A DNA stretch of 40,830 nucleotides, taken from contig ADNK01001089.1 in NCBI GenBank assembly GCA_000320545.1, forward strand, positions 22,501 to 63,330, in the 5' to 3' direction. Shown piece after piece: positions 1 through 10,739 of this stretch. A model generated the notes under the pieces. The model was not told the DNA's origin. It worked only from the letters and a program-made list of their open reading frames with translations, and did not search any database. The stretch is from Bigelowiella natans CCMP2755. Its lineage: Eukaryota; Cercozoa; Chlorarachniophyceae. Within the stretch, counting starts at the first letter, position 1; each line of letters starts with the position of its first letter. A program made the position numbers and the translations under genes.

Positions 1-192
1 ATGATAAACATGTTGTCGCAGAGAGACTCCTTCCTCCTCATCTCACGTCTCTCATACGCGGCTCCTGTGAAAGAAGGAAAAATCAGAAGATGGAGCAGCA
101 GAGTGAAGAGCAGCAGGTCACCCGCCTTTGACAGCATAAAAATATCAATGTCATTTTGGCAAGTGTTAATTTTCTCTCTCTCTCTTCTTTCA

Positions 193-238
<46 letters not shown>

Positions 239-340
239 CTTACGCTTCCGAAGTGGACGTTGCGCAGTCTCTCTCCATGCGTGTCTAAATGAGACAATTC
301 CTGAATTATATCTCTGCATCAGGATACCAGCCCGGAAGCT
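1..340. other. 5' flank of the TPR gene with (CT)n tract
   Basis: No convincing coding exon is seen. A long CT microsatellite fills about 173-236, so the short ORFs crossing it on both strands are repeat artefacts. A good splice acceptor (CTCTGCATCAG) ends at about 321, twenty bases before the first ATG of the TPR gene. An upstream exon, coding or untranslated, could therefore lie in or before this stretch. Confidence 0.5.
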
Positions 341-1469
341 ATGATGGCGAAGGCAGAAAGCCTTAAAAAAGAAGGAAACGCTTTTTTCAAAAAGAAGGAG
401 TATGCGGAGGCATTGAAGCGATACGTCAGGATCTTTCTCTACATCAACCACCTGAATGTTTCGGACGATCTGAAACAGTAAGTATACATTTTCTTGTTAC
501 GTTTCTTTCAACTTTGACACTGAGGTGCAAGCATCTTTCCCCTCCTCCTTTCGTGCAAATCCCACTTAGAATGGTTGGAAACCGAGCACCCGAGACTGGA
601 AGTGTGAAGGTACGAGTGTGGGGGTGTTAGAGTAGTAGCGTTGGGCAGTGTAATGTGGGCGCGAAGGGAAGGATACAACATATGATTTACAAGCTATTAC
701 CGTACAATTAGAGCGAAGATGTTGTCAAGTTACAAGTCGTTGTCAATCAAAACTGCGCACTTTGCAAGCTTAACCTAGGAGACTATGCGTACTCGGAGAC
801 GTTTTGCAATAAGGTAGCAAAAGCAATGCTGGGCACATTAGACATGTATAGGTGATAAGTGTGAAATTTTCCTGCTATGAAATATAGAATAAGACCAATC
901 CTCACGGATACATAAACTTACCCAAAGAAATTCCAAAATTAAATTATCACCAGGCACTGACGAGAGACCCGAAGGCCATGAAAGCCATTATGATAAGGGG
1001 AAGAGCACGTTTGCGCTTGAATAATCTTGATGGAGCAAAGCAAGGTTTATATGCGTTGGGTTCAAAATTAGATTGCGTTTACACAATTCTCTTGGAACTC
1101 AGATCTCGAGGCCGCGAAGAAAGAATTTCCCAATAGCAAAGTGATCCAGGCAGATCTGGAACATTTGAAGAGGAAGTACAAGAAAGTCGAACAAAAACAG
1201 GCGAAACTTTTTGCAGGGATGTTTGATAGGTACCATTCTCCACAGATATCAGAATATAATAATTATGCGCTGAATTTGAAGCACTGATCTTTCCTTTTTT
1301 CACGTACAGAAAACCAAAGAAGCAAAGAGCGAAGACTGACAGTGTCAAGGGTTTAGTGTCGGAGGCTATCGGAGGCGAAGAGGGTGATAAGATTTCCAGC
1401 TTGATTTCTCAATTTACAGGCGGTGCAGATTCAAGTTCCTCTACAGCTGATCAGCCAAGTTCTTCGTGA
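341..1469 (+). CDS. TPR co-chaperone-like protein (FKBP C-terminal type)
   Basis: Five exons join in frame: 341-477, 714-813, 954-1044, 1103-1229 and 1310-1469, giving 204 residues. The start KKEGNAFFKKKEYAEAL is a textbook first TPR helix pair. NQNCALCKLNLGDYAYSE is the second repeat and AIMIRGRARLRLNNLDGA the third. A charged helix then ends in KLFAGMFD, the sequence that closes the TPR domain of FKBP4/5-type immunophilins and AIP. Such domains bind the C-terminal peptides of HSP90 or HSP70. No peptidyl-prolyl isomerase domain is visible, so this is a free-standing TPR module with a Ser-rich tail. A splice acceptor at about 321 leaves room for an upstream exon carrying more N-terminal sequence, so the start at 341 is the weakest part of the model. 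Confidence 0.82.
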
Positions 1470-2076
1470 ATATACTGTTCAAGCGATCAGTAGCTCAACA
1501 TTATCTATCGGGCACATGCGTATGGCAAACATTGATCTGTTCCTGTCATTGGTATTGTGTCTGGAATATATATACTTACTGTAGCGCGGCGGGCTAAACG
1601 CCATGTCCTACGCGGTACAAACAAGCTCACAAGTTGGGTTGCGAGCAATGAGAACATGCACGTACTGCAGGCTATATAAATTAATGCATGCTACTGTACT
1701 ACTGTACGTGTGTATCCATCATCAATACCAAGGATGACGTGCATCATTCTGCAGGTAGATGAACACATTATAAGCCTAGTGTCATTGTTAGCCCAGTGCC
1801 ATGCGTTGTAACTAGCTAGCTAGGGGGATAGATACTTTCAATTATGCAACGAAAATTCGATAATTTTGAGGAGATTTTTACTAAAGTGGAAGCGCTGCTG
1901 ATCGAGCATGAGCTAGCGCGCTGCCATGACCTCTAAAATAAAGCCTAGTCATACGTCATAATTTATGCTGTGACCCTAGTAATGTTGGCTGTGGTGACTA
2001 TGTACTTACTACATAAGTAAACGTATATTGCCCACATCGATGTGTGGTCACCCAGGTGAACTGCTTCCTACAATTT
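1470..2076. other. Convergent intergenic spacer
   Basis: Spacer between two genes whose 3' ends face each other. It holds an AATAAA-like poly(A) signal near 1936 on the plus strand and short CTAG/TAGC-rich repeats around 1812-1824 and 1908-1925. No exon or RNA gene is recognised. Confidence 0.5.
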
Positions 2077-3494
2077 TTACTTTGCTTCTTCAGACGTCTT
2101 ACTTCTGCTTTTGCCCTCCTTTTTCGATACAAGAGGGAGATACCACGCTTCCGTGAAGCCGGCGTCTTCCCGTGCTTTCGTATTGAAAGGTGGCTTCAAA
2201 TTTCCTCGAAAATTCTTCCTCACGATTTCATGAAAAGATTGGATTGGGTCTATCCTCAGTTTTTCGCAAAGAAATCTATGTAGCGAAACACAATGATTCT
2301 GAGCGCGTAACATGATGTTGTGTTGTTGTTTTTACTTGAACCAACGCACTCCAGCTTCCACGTGCGTAATTTCGTCAATGTATATTTCGTTCATTAAGGC
2401 CGCGCTCTTCTTATCACCACCTCCATTGAACTTTGCAATACTCTGTGATGTGATGAAAATTGAGGAAGCAACAGAATACCATGCAGAGGCGAATGCAATC
2501 CACCTTCGGAGTAACATCCAATCCGCGAGCCTCATGTACCATATGTATGATAGCTGCAGGAAAAATTAAGATAAATGTATTAAATTGAGATTCACCTATT
2601 GTGAAGTACCAAGTCTGTCTAGCAGATTCTCTTTCGTCTCCATGGCGCTTTGCCACAGGCCATCGTGAACTGGAAGGGTTCCATACTCGGAACCCAATTC
2701 TAACAGTCGATCAGCCCACATCGTGAAATGTCGGGCTTCGTCCCAAGCAACCTTCAACCAATCGCCATAGAATTCCTTCGGCAGAGCTACTTTGGGTGGC
2801 ATCTCCTGTGATTGTTCCGAGAATAATTTTTCGTATTGTCAATATCAAATTGGAAAATATTCGCATAAATTAGCTCGGGTCAGGAGAAAGCTGCACCTTG
2901 GAATGGAATCTCAGTATTATGTCCCACGACAGGTCAATCGCGTAGGATTCGATGTGAGCGAAACTGTGGACCATTGCTATTCTACTGGCTTGTGATCTTC
3001 CCTAAAAACCAATTGCATCTGATATATGGCATATCGCATGTTGCATATTACTACCTTGCCAAGCGACTTCATCTTTCCAGGAGCTAATGTGTTCGCATTC
3101 AAGGGTCGACCAGGGTACTGCAAGCATGTAGCACGTATTGTTATCCCAAAGTGTCCCCGTTTTTATTTCTTGGGATATTTACTCTGTGCACTCAATATTC
3201 CATATAAATATAAACCTCTGGAGCTATATGAGATTTGCTTTTTCTTTCCTCATATTCTGTGGGGGCAACTGGAAGCAGATTTTCTTCCCATAGCTTGTAC
3301 GCTTCTATTGTCAGAGCCGCTTTTTTCCGCAAGTCCCTTTCTTTCAATACATTTGCTGCATAGTCGAGAAGACACTTCTCATTATCCACATGAAAGCCTT
3401 CGTTCTTTGTATTTATCCCCTTCTCCAGCGCACCGTCGGGAGTGGGAGGGCAATTAGCCATCGAAGTTACGTTGTTGTTCCTATTGTTCTGCAT
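2077..3494 (-). CDS. DUF455-family ferritin-like protein
   Basis: Seven minus-strand exons join in frame to 328 residues: 3494-3216, 3117-3055, 3001-2897, 2805-2610, 2553-2504, 2430-2336 and 2275-2077. The order follows the DUF455 family (PF04305): PGRP near the N-terminus, VHSFAHIESYAIDL, WDEARHF, LPVHDGLW, EARGLDVTP, DEITHVEAG, RWF, and a C-terminal LKPPFNTKAREDAGF. The two ExxH motifs (EARH and DEITH) and the HIE glutamate are the expected di-metal ligands of a ferritin-like four-helix bundle. The family is mainly bacterial and its reaction is not established; it resembles the tRNA hydroxylase MiaE. The start is an ATG at 3494, with a second in-frame Met 11 codons later. No targeting peptide is obvious. 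The gene diverges from the HAD-like gene across 131 bases. Confidence 0.88.
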
Positions 3495-3625
3495 TTTTAT
3501 GATTCAGACCATAATTACTCCCACATATATCCATAATAATTTGGACTTTATAATTCATGCGATTTTAGAATTGCGTCAAGGGCCCCTCGAGGATTTACCG
3601 GTACTAGATTTATATTTTGAAACTC
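3495..3625. promoter_or_regulatory. Short bidirectional promoter interval
   Basis: Only 131 bases separate the start codons of the divergent DUF455 and HAD-like genes, so the two promoters must overlap. The interval is AT-rich, with ATATCCATAATAAT and TTTATATTTT, and no larger repeat. Shared regulation is inference. Confidence 0.5.
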
Positions 3626-4393
3626 ATGGCTCTTGCCCTGTTCCTGGCCCTGGCCTCATTGGTCACGTCGACCTCTATTCGAAGAACCGTCGCCCAAGCG
3701 CCTCGAAAGACGATACTCAGAGATCTTGGTCATGGAACTACTGTAACTCGCTTCGGGAAAATAAGAAATGGCGAGATAACGAGATACCATGACCACTCAA
3801 CGATGCGCATGGGTGCTACGTCGACGATAGATCCTCTGCCTTCTCCACCAACCTTGGACGTTGTGGTGATAGGTCTCGAGGATGTATTGGTACCATCTTC
3901 GAGCTCAAGCAACTCTGGCCTCTTTAGGGGCCTCGACTTCTCAATGCGGCGGGCATGCATGCCGTATTATGTTGTGACTAAGTTAGCAAAGGATGAAGCG
4001 AGCCGACGACTGATATCGGCTGCCGACTACCTCTCTGATTTCACTCCTGAGTCACCCCGTCTAAAATCTGGCGATAAGGTGGAAGCTATTAAAGATATAC
4101 TGGGAAGGATGCCCCCAAACTCAAAGCTCCACTATGTTGACTCTGATGTAGAGATTTTGGAGCACGTTGCTGGAAAGTCGATGGACATCGACCTGTACTA
4201 TGCAGCATGGGCTTCTGATTCAGAGTCTGAGGCAGAGGATGTATTGAAGAAAGGAAACGGAAAGATTGCTCTTATTCAATTGGATGAGTTTGCGGGAACC
4301 ATGCAGTGGGGCTTCGGCTTAGGGGATCAATTATGGGATACGTATTTGGTCAGCAATGACGGGGCACCGATGGAGCCCAAGGGCAAAATATAA
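3626..4393 (+). CDS. HAD-like hydrolase relative lacking the catalytic Asp
   Basis: A single exon of 255 codons. An ATG at 3626 opens a hydrophobic leader (MALALFLALASLVTS) suited to a signal peptide. The C-terminal half follows the plant and algal HAD-like family I recall: YYVVTKLAKDEASRRL (motif II Thr), GDKVEAIKDIL (motif III Lys), LHYVDSDVEILEHV (motif IV), then LYYAAWASDS and IALIQLDEF. The motif I position reads VVVIGLEDVLV where DxDG(V/T)L is expected, so both Asp residues are replaced. Only about 40 residues separate motifs I and II, so the cap seen in relatives is mostly absent. The protein may be non-catalytic, or an intron may hide part of it. A poly(A) signal AATAAA lies at 4433-4438. 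Confidence 0.72.
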   Translation: MALALFLALASLVTSTSIRRTVAQAPRKTILRDLGHGTTVTRFGKIRNGEITRYHDHSTMRMGATSTIDPLPSPPTLDVVVIGLEDVLVPSSSSSNSGLFRGLDFSMRRACMPYYVVTKLAKDEASRRLISAADYLSDFTPESPRLKSGDKVEAIKDILGRMPPNSKLHYVDSDVEILEHVAGKSMDIDLYYAAWASDSESEAEDVLKKGNGKIALIQLDEFAGTMQWGFGLGDQLWDTYLVSNDGAPMEPKGKI

Positions 4394-4924
4394 GTTCACG
4401 ATAGGACTGGATATATGTAAGCTTCTATGAACAATAAAGTTATGATTATTATTTACATCGTAAGTGGTATACACGCCCGAAACACATGCAGCTAATAGTG
4501 GGCAACAGCAGAGGCCGCGAATTGCGTAGCAATGATGTTTTTTTAACTTGGCAATGTTGTTGTGTTCGTGCTCTCATGCATGCAATTGCTTTCATCGTGC
4601 GACATGATGCGCACTACTCACAAAAATGCTCACATGCTAGCTTAGGTGCATTTACTTGTATACCGCTTCGCACAGGCTGTCCATGCATATCTAGCTAGAT
4701 GTCCCCATGCATTCACTTTGACTATATATATTTATCTAAATAAACGTGTTTAATGTTACGTTGTCCTAAATGGAACGTTATTACTTACTCGCGAAGTCAT
4801 AACAGTCTTGCCTGGTGTTACTGATGAGTAAGTCGCTGTGAGTGTATCAACCACTTGCTTTCCCCTAGAACTTAATGTTCTTCGACACGCAGGGTTGCTA
4901 TTGCAATGCATCATTGATCGATAG
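4394..4924. other. Convergent spacer rich in GCATGC/GCTAGC words
   Basis: Contains the probable poly(A) signal AATAAA at 4433-4438. The stretch 4560-4700 is rich in CATGCATGC, CATGCTAGC and TAGCTAG words, a composition seen again at 18.5-19.3, 37.0-37.7 and 38.5-38.9 kb. A minus-strand hydrophobic reading frame at 4870-4980 overlaps the deaminase 3' end in another phase and is not supported. Confidence 0.45.
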
Positions 4925-6589
4925 TTATATAAGATGAGAACTAGACCTGTGGCTAGCATGGAGATCGACATGGCTCCTGTCAAAGTGTTTTTTCACCATC
5001 GCGTCGAAATAGTTGATGGCCTTCCGCACGTACTCGCGCTTTTGCTTATACGGCTCGGGAGAGAAGGATCTCTTGAAGCCACAGATCGTAATATCGCGCA
5101 GCTGTTTGAGAGTAAGACCGAAATTATCTATGGCCAAACGGTATTCCTTGGGGATAGTGGTGTTTGATACGAGGCGATTATCCGTGCAAAGCGTCACGGA
5201 GAGCTGTCGGTCTACCATTTTGCCGAAAACATGGTTGTTCACATTTCCCTTTAGTTCGGGCATTGTTTGCAGATTGGAGGTTAGGCAAACCTCTAGGGTG
5301 ATTCTCTTGTCACACACCCACTCCACAAGGCTGCTGACGTACTGCTTTGCTTCCTTCTGGGTCTTTCCAGATTGACTCTGCTGCATAGCAAGATCCCAAG
5401 AGAAGAGATGGAAACCGTGTCCAATCCTTGATGCATGAAGATCTGTAATGGCCTGGAAGATCGACCCAGGACCATAGCCCTCACCAGCGTGCACTGTTTT
5501 GTTCATAAAATTTTTCTTCGCGTAATTGAATGCGTCCATGTTCCACTCGGCAGGGAAGCCTTTCTCAGCTCCCGCCATATCTATACCTACGACGGGGAGC
5601 CCTAGCTCATCACGTGCGAATACAGCAGAAGCGACAAGTGCCCTTGATGCATATGCAACCTTTTTCCTCATAGGTTCGTGCTCATGCAAGGCACATAAGG
5701 AGCGGTAGTATGGGGAGAGCTGCTTGTAGATCATGCGCATCGCGCAGCAAATGATACCGTATCCGTACCCTGGCTCGTCGCCATCCTTGACTTCCTCTCT
5801 GCTATTCCATTCCTCTGAAGCTCGTTTTAACCCCTTGCTAACATAGTATATGGCAGAAACGCAGTCCGAAAGTGGATTGTTTTCTTTATCGATATTTGCA
5901 TCTCCGTCCTCCTTTCCGTCTCCACCGCTCTTTTTGGCAGAAGGGTCAATATGCAGCTGAGGTGCAAAGCGTACTTCAATGTAGCGGATTCCTTCCTTAA
6001 AGCAGTCAACTCCTAATTCGTAAGCGATCCTTTCCATTGCACTTCCTATTCTCATCACGGCGGTTGTATACTGGAAGCCTTGCAAGTACTCGGGTAGGTC
6101 TTTGTATGTGTCCTTGAAGACCTTCTCGCGAAGTCCCTCTGGCGTGCTGGCCGGAAGTTCAACACCTACACGTCATTGTAGCGGAAGAACCAACCAAAAA
6201 AATATAAAATATATGACTACAAAGTGCTCGACAAAATTATGAAAGAGCCGTCGACAGGATGAATGGAAGCTTTTAAATGCTTGCCTTGCTGCTTGGCTAA
6301 TTCAATGAGCGTTTCCAGTCGCACTGAACCGTCAAGGTGGAGATGCAAATCTGTCTTAGGTATATCCCTGATGAAGGCATCCGTGACCTAAGTAAGCGAT
6401 ACGACAGCATTGCTGAACCAACTCACCTGATCGAATCATACAAATCGCACCAGCATTATCATCGCTCACCTGTATAACCCTGTCCTTGCCGATGTAGCAG
6501 TTCTCAACTTTCTTCTGTGGAAGAATAGAAGCATTCAAACTTTTGATCTCAACTGTCAATATGACCTTGTCCCGTACCTGCTCTGACAT
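4925..6589 (-). CDS. ADA: Adenosine deaminase
   Basis: Four exons give 466 residues: 6589-6578, 6514-6470, 6387-6285 and 6165-4925. The enzyme deaminates adenosine to inosine in purine salvage. Zinc and catalytic motifs of the ADA amidohydrolase family are present: TDLHLHLDGS (HxH), HAGEGYGPGSI (His and catalytic Glu), RIGHG, and TLCTDNRLVS, where the usual TDDP reads TDN as in some bacterial enzymes. Two insertions are visible, one rich in Lys/Glu/Asp (about residues 118-140) and one around EEWNSREEVKDGDE. The first exon codes only MSEQ; its 63-base intron is a multiple of three without a stop and could be retained. Intron 3 starts AAG|GCAAGC, a GC-AG donor, and skipping it restores alignment with ADA (AKQQGVELPAST). 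No targeting peptide; probably cytosolic. Confidence 0.93.
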
Positions 6590-7517
6590 GTTATCGTCTT
6601 TTCTGGTTGCGTGAATTTTTTGAGGGTTGGTTACCGAAGATATGATCACATATGACCGGTGCTGACCTGAGATTGTGACTGCGACATGCCCAAACCTCTC
6701 ATTTAAATCCTAAATGATCTTTATTTTGTCCCATTATTTGGAGTAGGTTACAGTAGAAATGGGGTTGCCGATGCTCCTTCCGATAAAACACCGGCCTTCA
6801 CCATTGCTGACAACACATGCAACAACTCGGATCCAACCCCGTTTTTTGATTTTTTTTCCCTTTAAGTGGTATGTGCCGAGAAAGAGTTTCGGATTTTTTC
6901 AGCTCATGATACGTCAAACATATGACGTAGGAATAAAACTTTGGTGAATTCAAGCTGAAGGGCATTGTCCACTAGCTTACGCTACGACTCATTTTCACTC
7001 TCACCTCTTCCGATTCCTCAGTTTACAGCTTGTATTGGACTACGTCTGGATACTTTTCATTGTCGTAACTTAATGGGGTGCCAAGTGCGTTGCGAAATGC
7101 ATCGGTGGAAATGAAGTTTCTGCAGATACTGGTGTAAATATCATGCAGTTTCAGTCTACGACATGCAAGAACTGTTGTCTCTAAAATAATGAATCGTGCG
7201 CAGATTCAGCAAGGCAATGCCTTCCAACTTTACATTTATGACGCTTGAGTAGCTCGATCATTCGATGCTATGCTTCCTCCCCTCCCCTCACGCATCTAGT
7301 CTTGCTCTGAGAATTGTATTACTTTTCAATCCTGTGATATTAACAGATATTGGAAGTTCGCGAGCCACCATTCCAATTCTGATCTGAATTTTGAAAGCAT
7401 AACCAGTTTACCTGCGGTCTAAGTAATAGACCGCCTTCCACAATAGGAACTCCCTGCAGTCATCCAACACCACCCCCTTCCATAAAAGATTCGGAAAAAC
7501 CAGAAATAGTAAAAAGT
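6590..7517. promoter_or_regulatory. Divergent upstream region of the ADA and PPEF genes
   Basis: About 930 bases between two divergent start codons. No coding exon is recognised: the short ORFs at 6759-6947 and 7460-7648 have no family features. Promoters for both genes should lie here, but no clear TATA box or repeat stands out. Confidence 0.45.
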
Positions 7518-7771
7518 ATGGATCGGGGGGTTGGTGAAAATGAGAAAGAAGGCAAAGGGGCTAACCCAGCCCCAGCAAAAGAGGATGAGGCTAATCTATC
7601 TCTCGCTGCTGCAATAAAGGTTGCTTTATATTTCCGGTTCGCAAACATCGATACGTAATTTTATAGTCATCTTCTGTGTCCTTTATATTTTGATTGTTTG
7701 GAAATTTACTTTGGAAATTTGTTCAAATTTAGAGCATAGTTCTCGTAAGTGATCAATTGCAAAATCAAACG

Positions 7772-7842
<71 letters not shown>

Positions 7843-10038
7843 GCGACACCACTGAACGTAGGTGCAGAAGCTATTTCGAGGATTCAAGGTCATGATGACA
7901 ACAAAACGTCCATACCAATATGCGACATGCAAAAGCTGACGATACTATACATCCTTAGGATCGCCACAAATGGAAGAGAAGGGTTCTTATTGAAGCATGG
8001 GACGAGCTTGAAAAGAGGGTCATCATGCAGCCATTATACATGCGTTTGAAAAAACATTGAATGTTTTTTGGGTTGCTTCAGGAGGAGAGCGAGCTCCACT
8101 ACTCAAGCCGTGAGATTGGTCGCATGACTGAGGTAATCAGTGAGTTCTTTCACTTGAATTGCGAGAAATCGAAATAAATTTCCCTTATGCGTTGCTGCAG
8201 ATGTACGAATCTCTTGCGAAAAATGCAGTGATTGATAGCGATGGTGCAAAGAAGGAACGGAGACCATCCGCTGTCTTAAAGAACAAAGATGAAGGTCAGA
8301 AATCAATCCTCGAAGTTACGAAATTGTATGCTAAGGGCTAATACCGTAGAAATCGTTCAGACTATATATGATGATTTTTTGCATGGAACGTGTATTTATA
8401 TGTTATTCTATATCTTGTTTGAATGGTGAAGATAAAAAGGATGCTTTCAAACCTACGTTGTCGTGGTTGACGGCATTTATGGACAACTGCCGAAATCCTT
8501 CGGAAAACAAGACAATCATGGAAGAAAAAAAACTCGAGTCCCTACTGACTCAGGTAGTAGTTTTTCCTCAAAGTAAAAAGCAGTAGATCTATCCTTCATT
8601 AGCGACCAACTGGGATCATGATTCATGATGCAACGTCGTCTCACTTTAACAGGCTTCAGCGGCGCTAAAAAAACTTCCGAATGTGGTCGATATCGAGCTG
8701 AAAGGAAAGGTCTCCCTCATCATCGTTGGCGACTTGCACGGTACTTATTAGAATTGAACTAAACTGATTTTCCATGTATTTTCCCCATCATCGCGCGCCC
8801 ATCACGAGCTTGCAAAACTTGGCTTATGAAAGACCTCCCTTCCCCTCCCCAAACCGAACAGGTCAAATTCGCGATTTATTGCATATACTCAAGACTCAAG
8901 GCTTACCCACGAAGGACAAATGGTTTCTTTTCAACGGAGACTTCGTAGATAGAGGCAAGAACGCTTGTGAAGTGACGATCATCCTTTTCGTCCTGAAGGT
9001 GGATTGAAGACGATATTGCTTGTTATTTCAACCATCGTGTGTTCACACAACCAAGCATTGCCCCACCTCACATTCTCTCCTCCCCCCCCCCCCCCCCCTC
9101 TCTCTCACTCCCTCTCGAACACAAACGTACACACCCGCAACACCGCCACTACCACTACCGCAAATACATTGACTTCCAAGGGAAAATTCTTACTCTTTCT
9201 AGTTGCTATTTGGGGACTGGGTGTTCTTGAACCGCGGAAATCATGAGGCAGATGATATCAACGCCCGAGATGGTTTTATGGACGAATGCCCCTCCAAATA
9301 CTCGACAGCTATGTATAAAGCTTACAACCAATGCTTCGCTGCGCTGCCTCTCGTCCACATCATCAACAAAAAGGTGGGTAAACCAAGGAGAGTAGGCGAG
9401 CGAGTGAGCGAGTGGTGTATCATTATCGATGTTTGAACCATACAATATTGGGTGGTTGTTAACCATTAGACAATGGTCGTACACGGAGGACTCTGCTGGG
9501 ACGCTGGTGTCACGGTCAAAAAAATACAAGAGATTGACCGATTTTGCCTCCATCCTGCGTGGGAGTCTATCATGGAGGTAGTAGTAGTAGTAGTAGTAGT
9601 TGTTGTTGTTGTAGTAGTAGCAGTGGTAGGAGTGATGGTGGTGGTCGTTATTGGAAGAGGAAGGGGGGGAAGAAGAAATTCATGCATTGTGAAAGAAAAG
9701 GGAGACGAAATAAAGCCGGAAGGGGTCATAAAATTTATGTAATTTAAATCTGCGGAACAACCTCATTAATCATGAGCATTTTCATTATTATCATCAGGAT
9801 CTTCTTTGGAGTGACCCAGGTGGGCCGAAGCACTGCGGTGCTTCACAGAATGATAGGGGATGCGGCTGCATATTCGGAGAGGTAATAATTATTTTCTATC
9901 AACTATCAGCACTTCTGTCTTGAGGTAGTAATAGTTGTGGTGGTGGTGGTTGTGGTGGCAAGTTCAACCGAGCCTTAATAGAACGTTGATGATTACAATT
10001 TATGATAATGCTTGAAGATTTCCACTCTACATGTGTTC

Positions 10039-10082
<44 letters not shown>

Positions 10083-10706
10083 TCACAGATTACGCGTTGT
10101 GCATATTCACATTATTACCCAACCTCCATTTGTTCCTCTTACTTTTCTTCTTCTTCTCCTTCTTCTTTGGTCTCCTTCTCGCTTGTTGCAGGACATCGTG
10201 GACGAGTTCTTTGAGGATAACCCCCCACTCAAAATGGTTATCCGCTCGCACGAAAAGAAAGACCAGGGATTCGAAGAGTAAGTAGTATCTAGTTTATGAT
10301 GGTAATAATGGTAATTATGATATAACTACGATGGCGATGAGAAAGCAAATAATTTTTCCTTTTTTGTTTTTTTTCCTTTCCGTCCTTCTTATTTTTCTCA
10401 TATATCTGCTGCTGTTCTACAAATAGGCACTTCCATGGAAAGCTAGTCACCGTTTTCTCGGCATCCAACTACTGCGGTAGGTGACAGCAGAGTTTCTCTC
10501 TGATTTAAGCAAACATTACAAGGGGGTTAGTGTGGGGGAGGTGGGGAGGTTCAAAATCTAATGCACGTTTCAAACTGCTGCAATGTCCTGCAATGTCTTA
10601 ATAGGCGACAACGGCAACGATGGTGCTGTTCTTGAGGTCTTCCCTGACCTCAAGTACAAGATACATCAGTTTTATGCTACGCCGATGAAGGAAGGTCAGT
10701 TAGAAC

Positions 10707-10739
<33 letters not shown>

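Noticed and set aside
4756-4983. Hydrophobic C-terminal extension of ADA in another frame
   Set aside because: It would need a 20-base intron; the annotated frame already ends where ADA proteins end.
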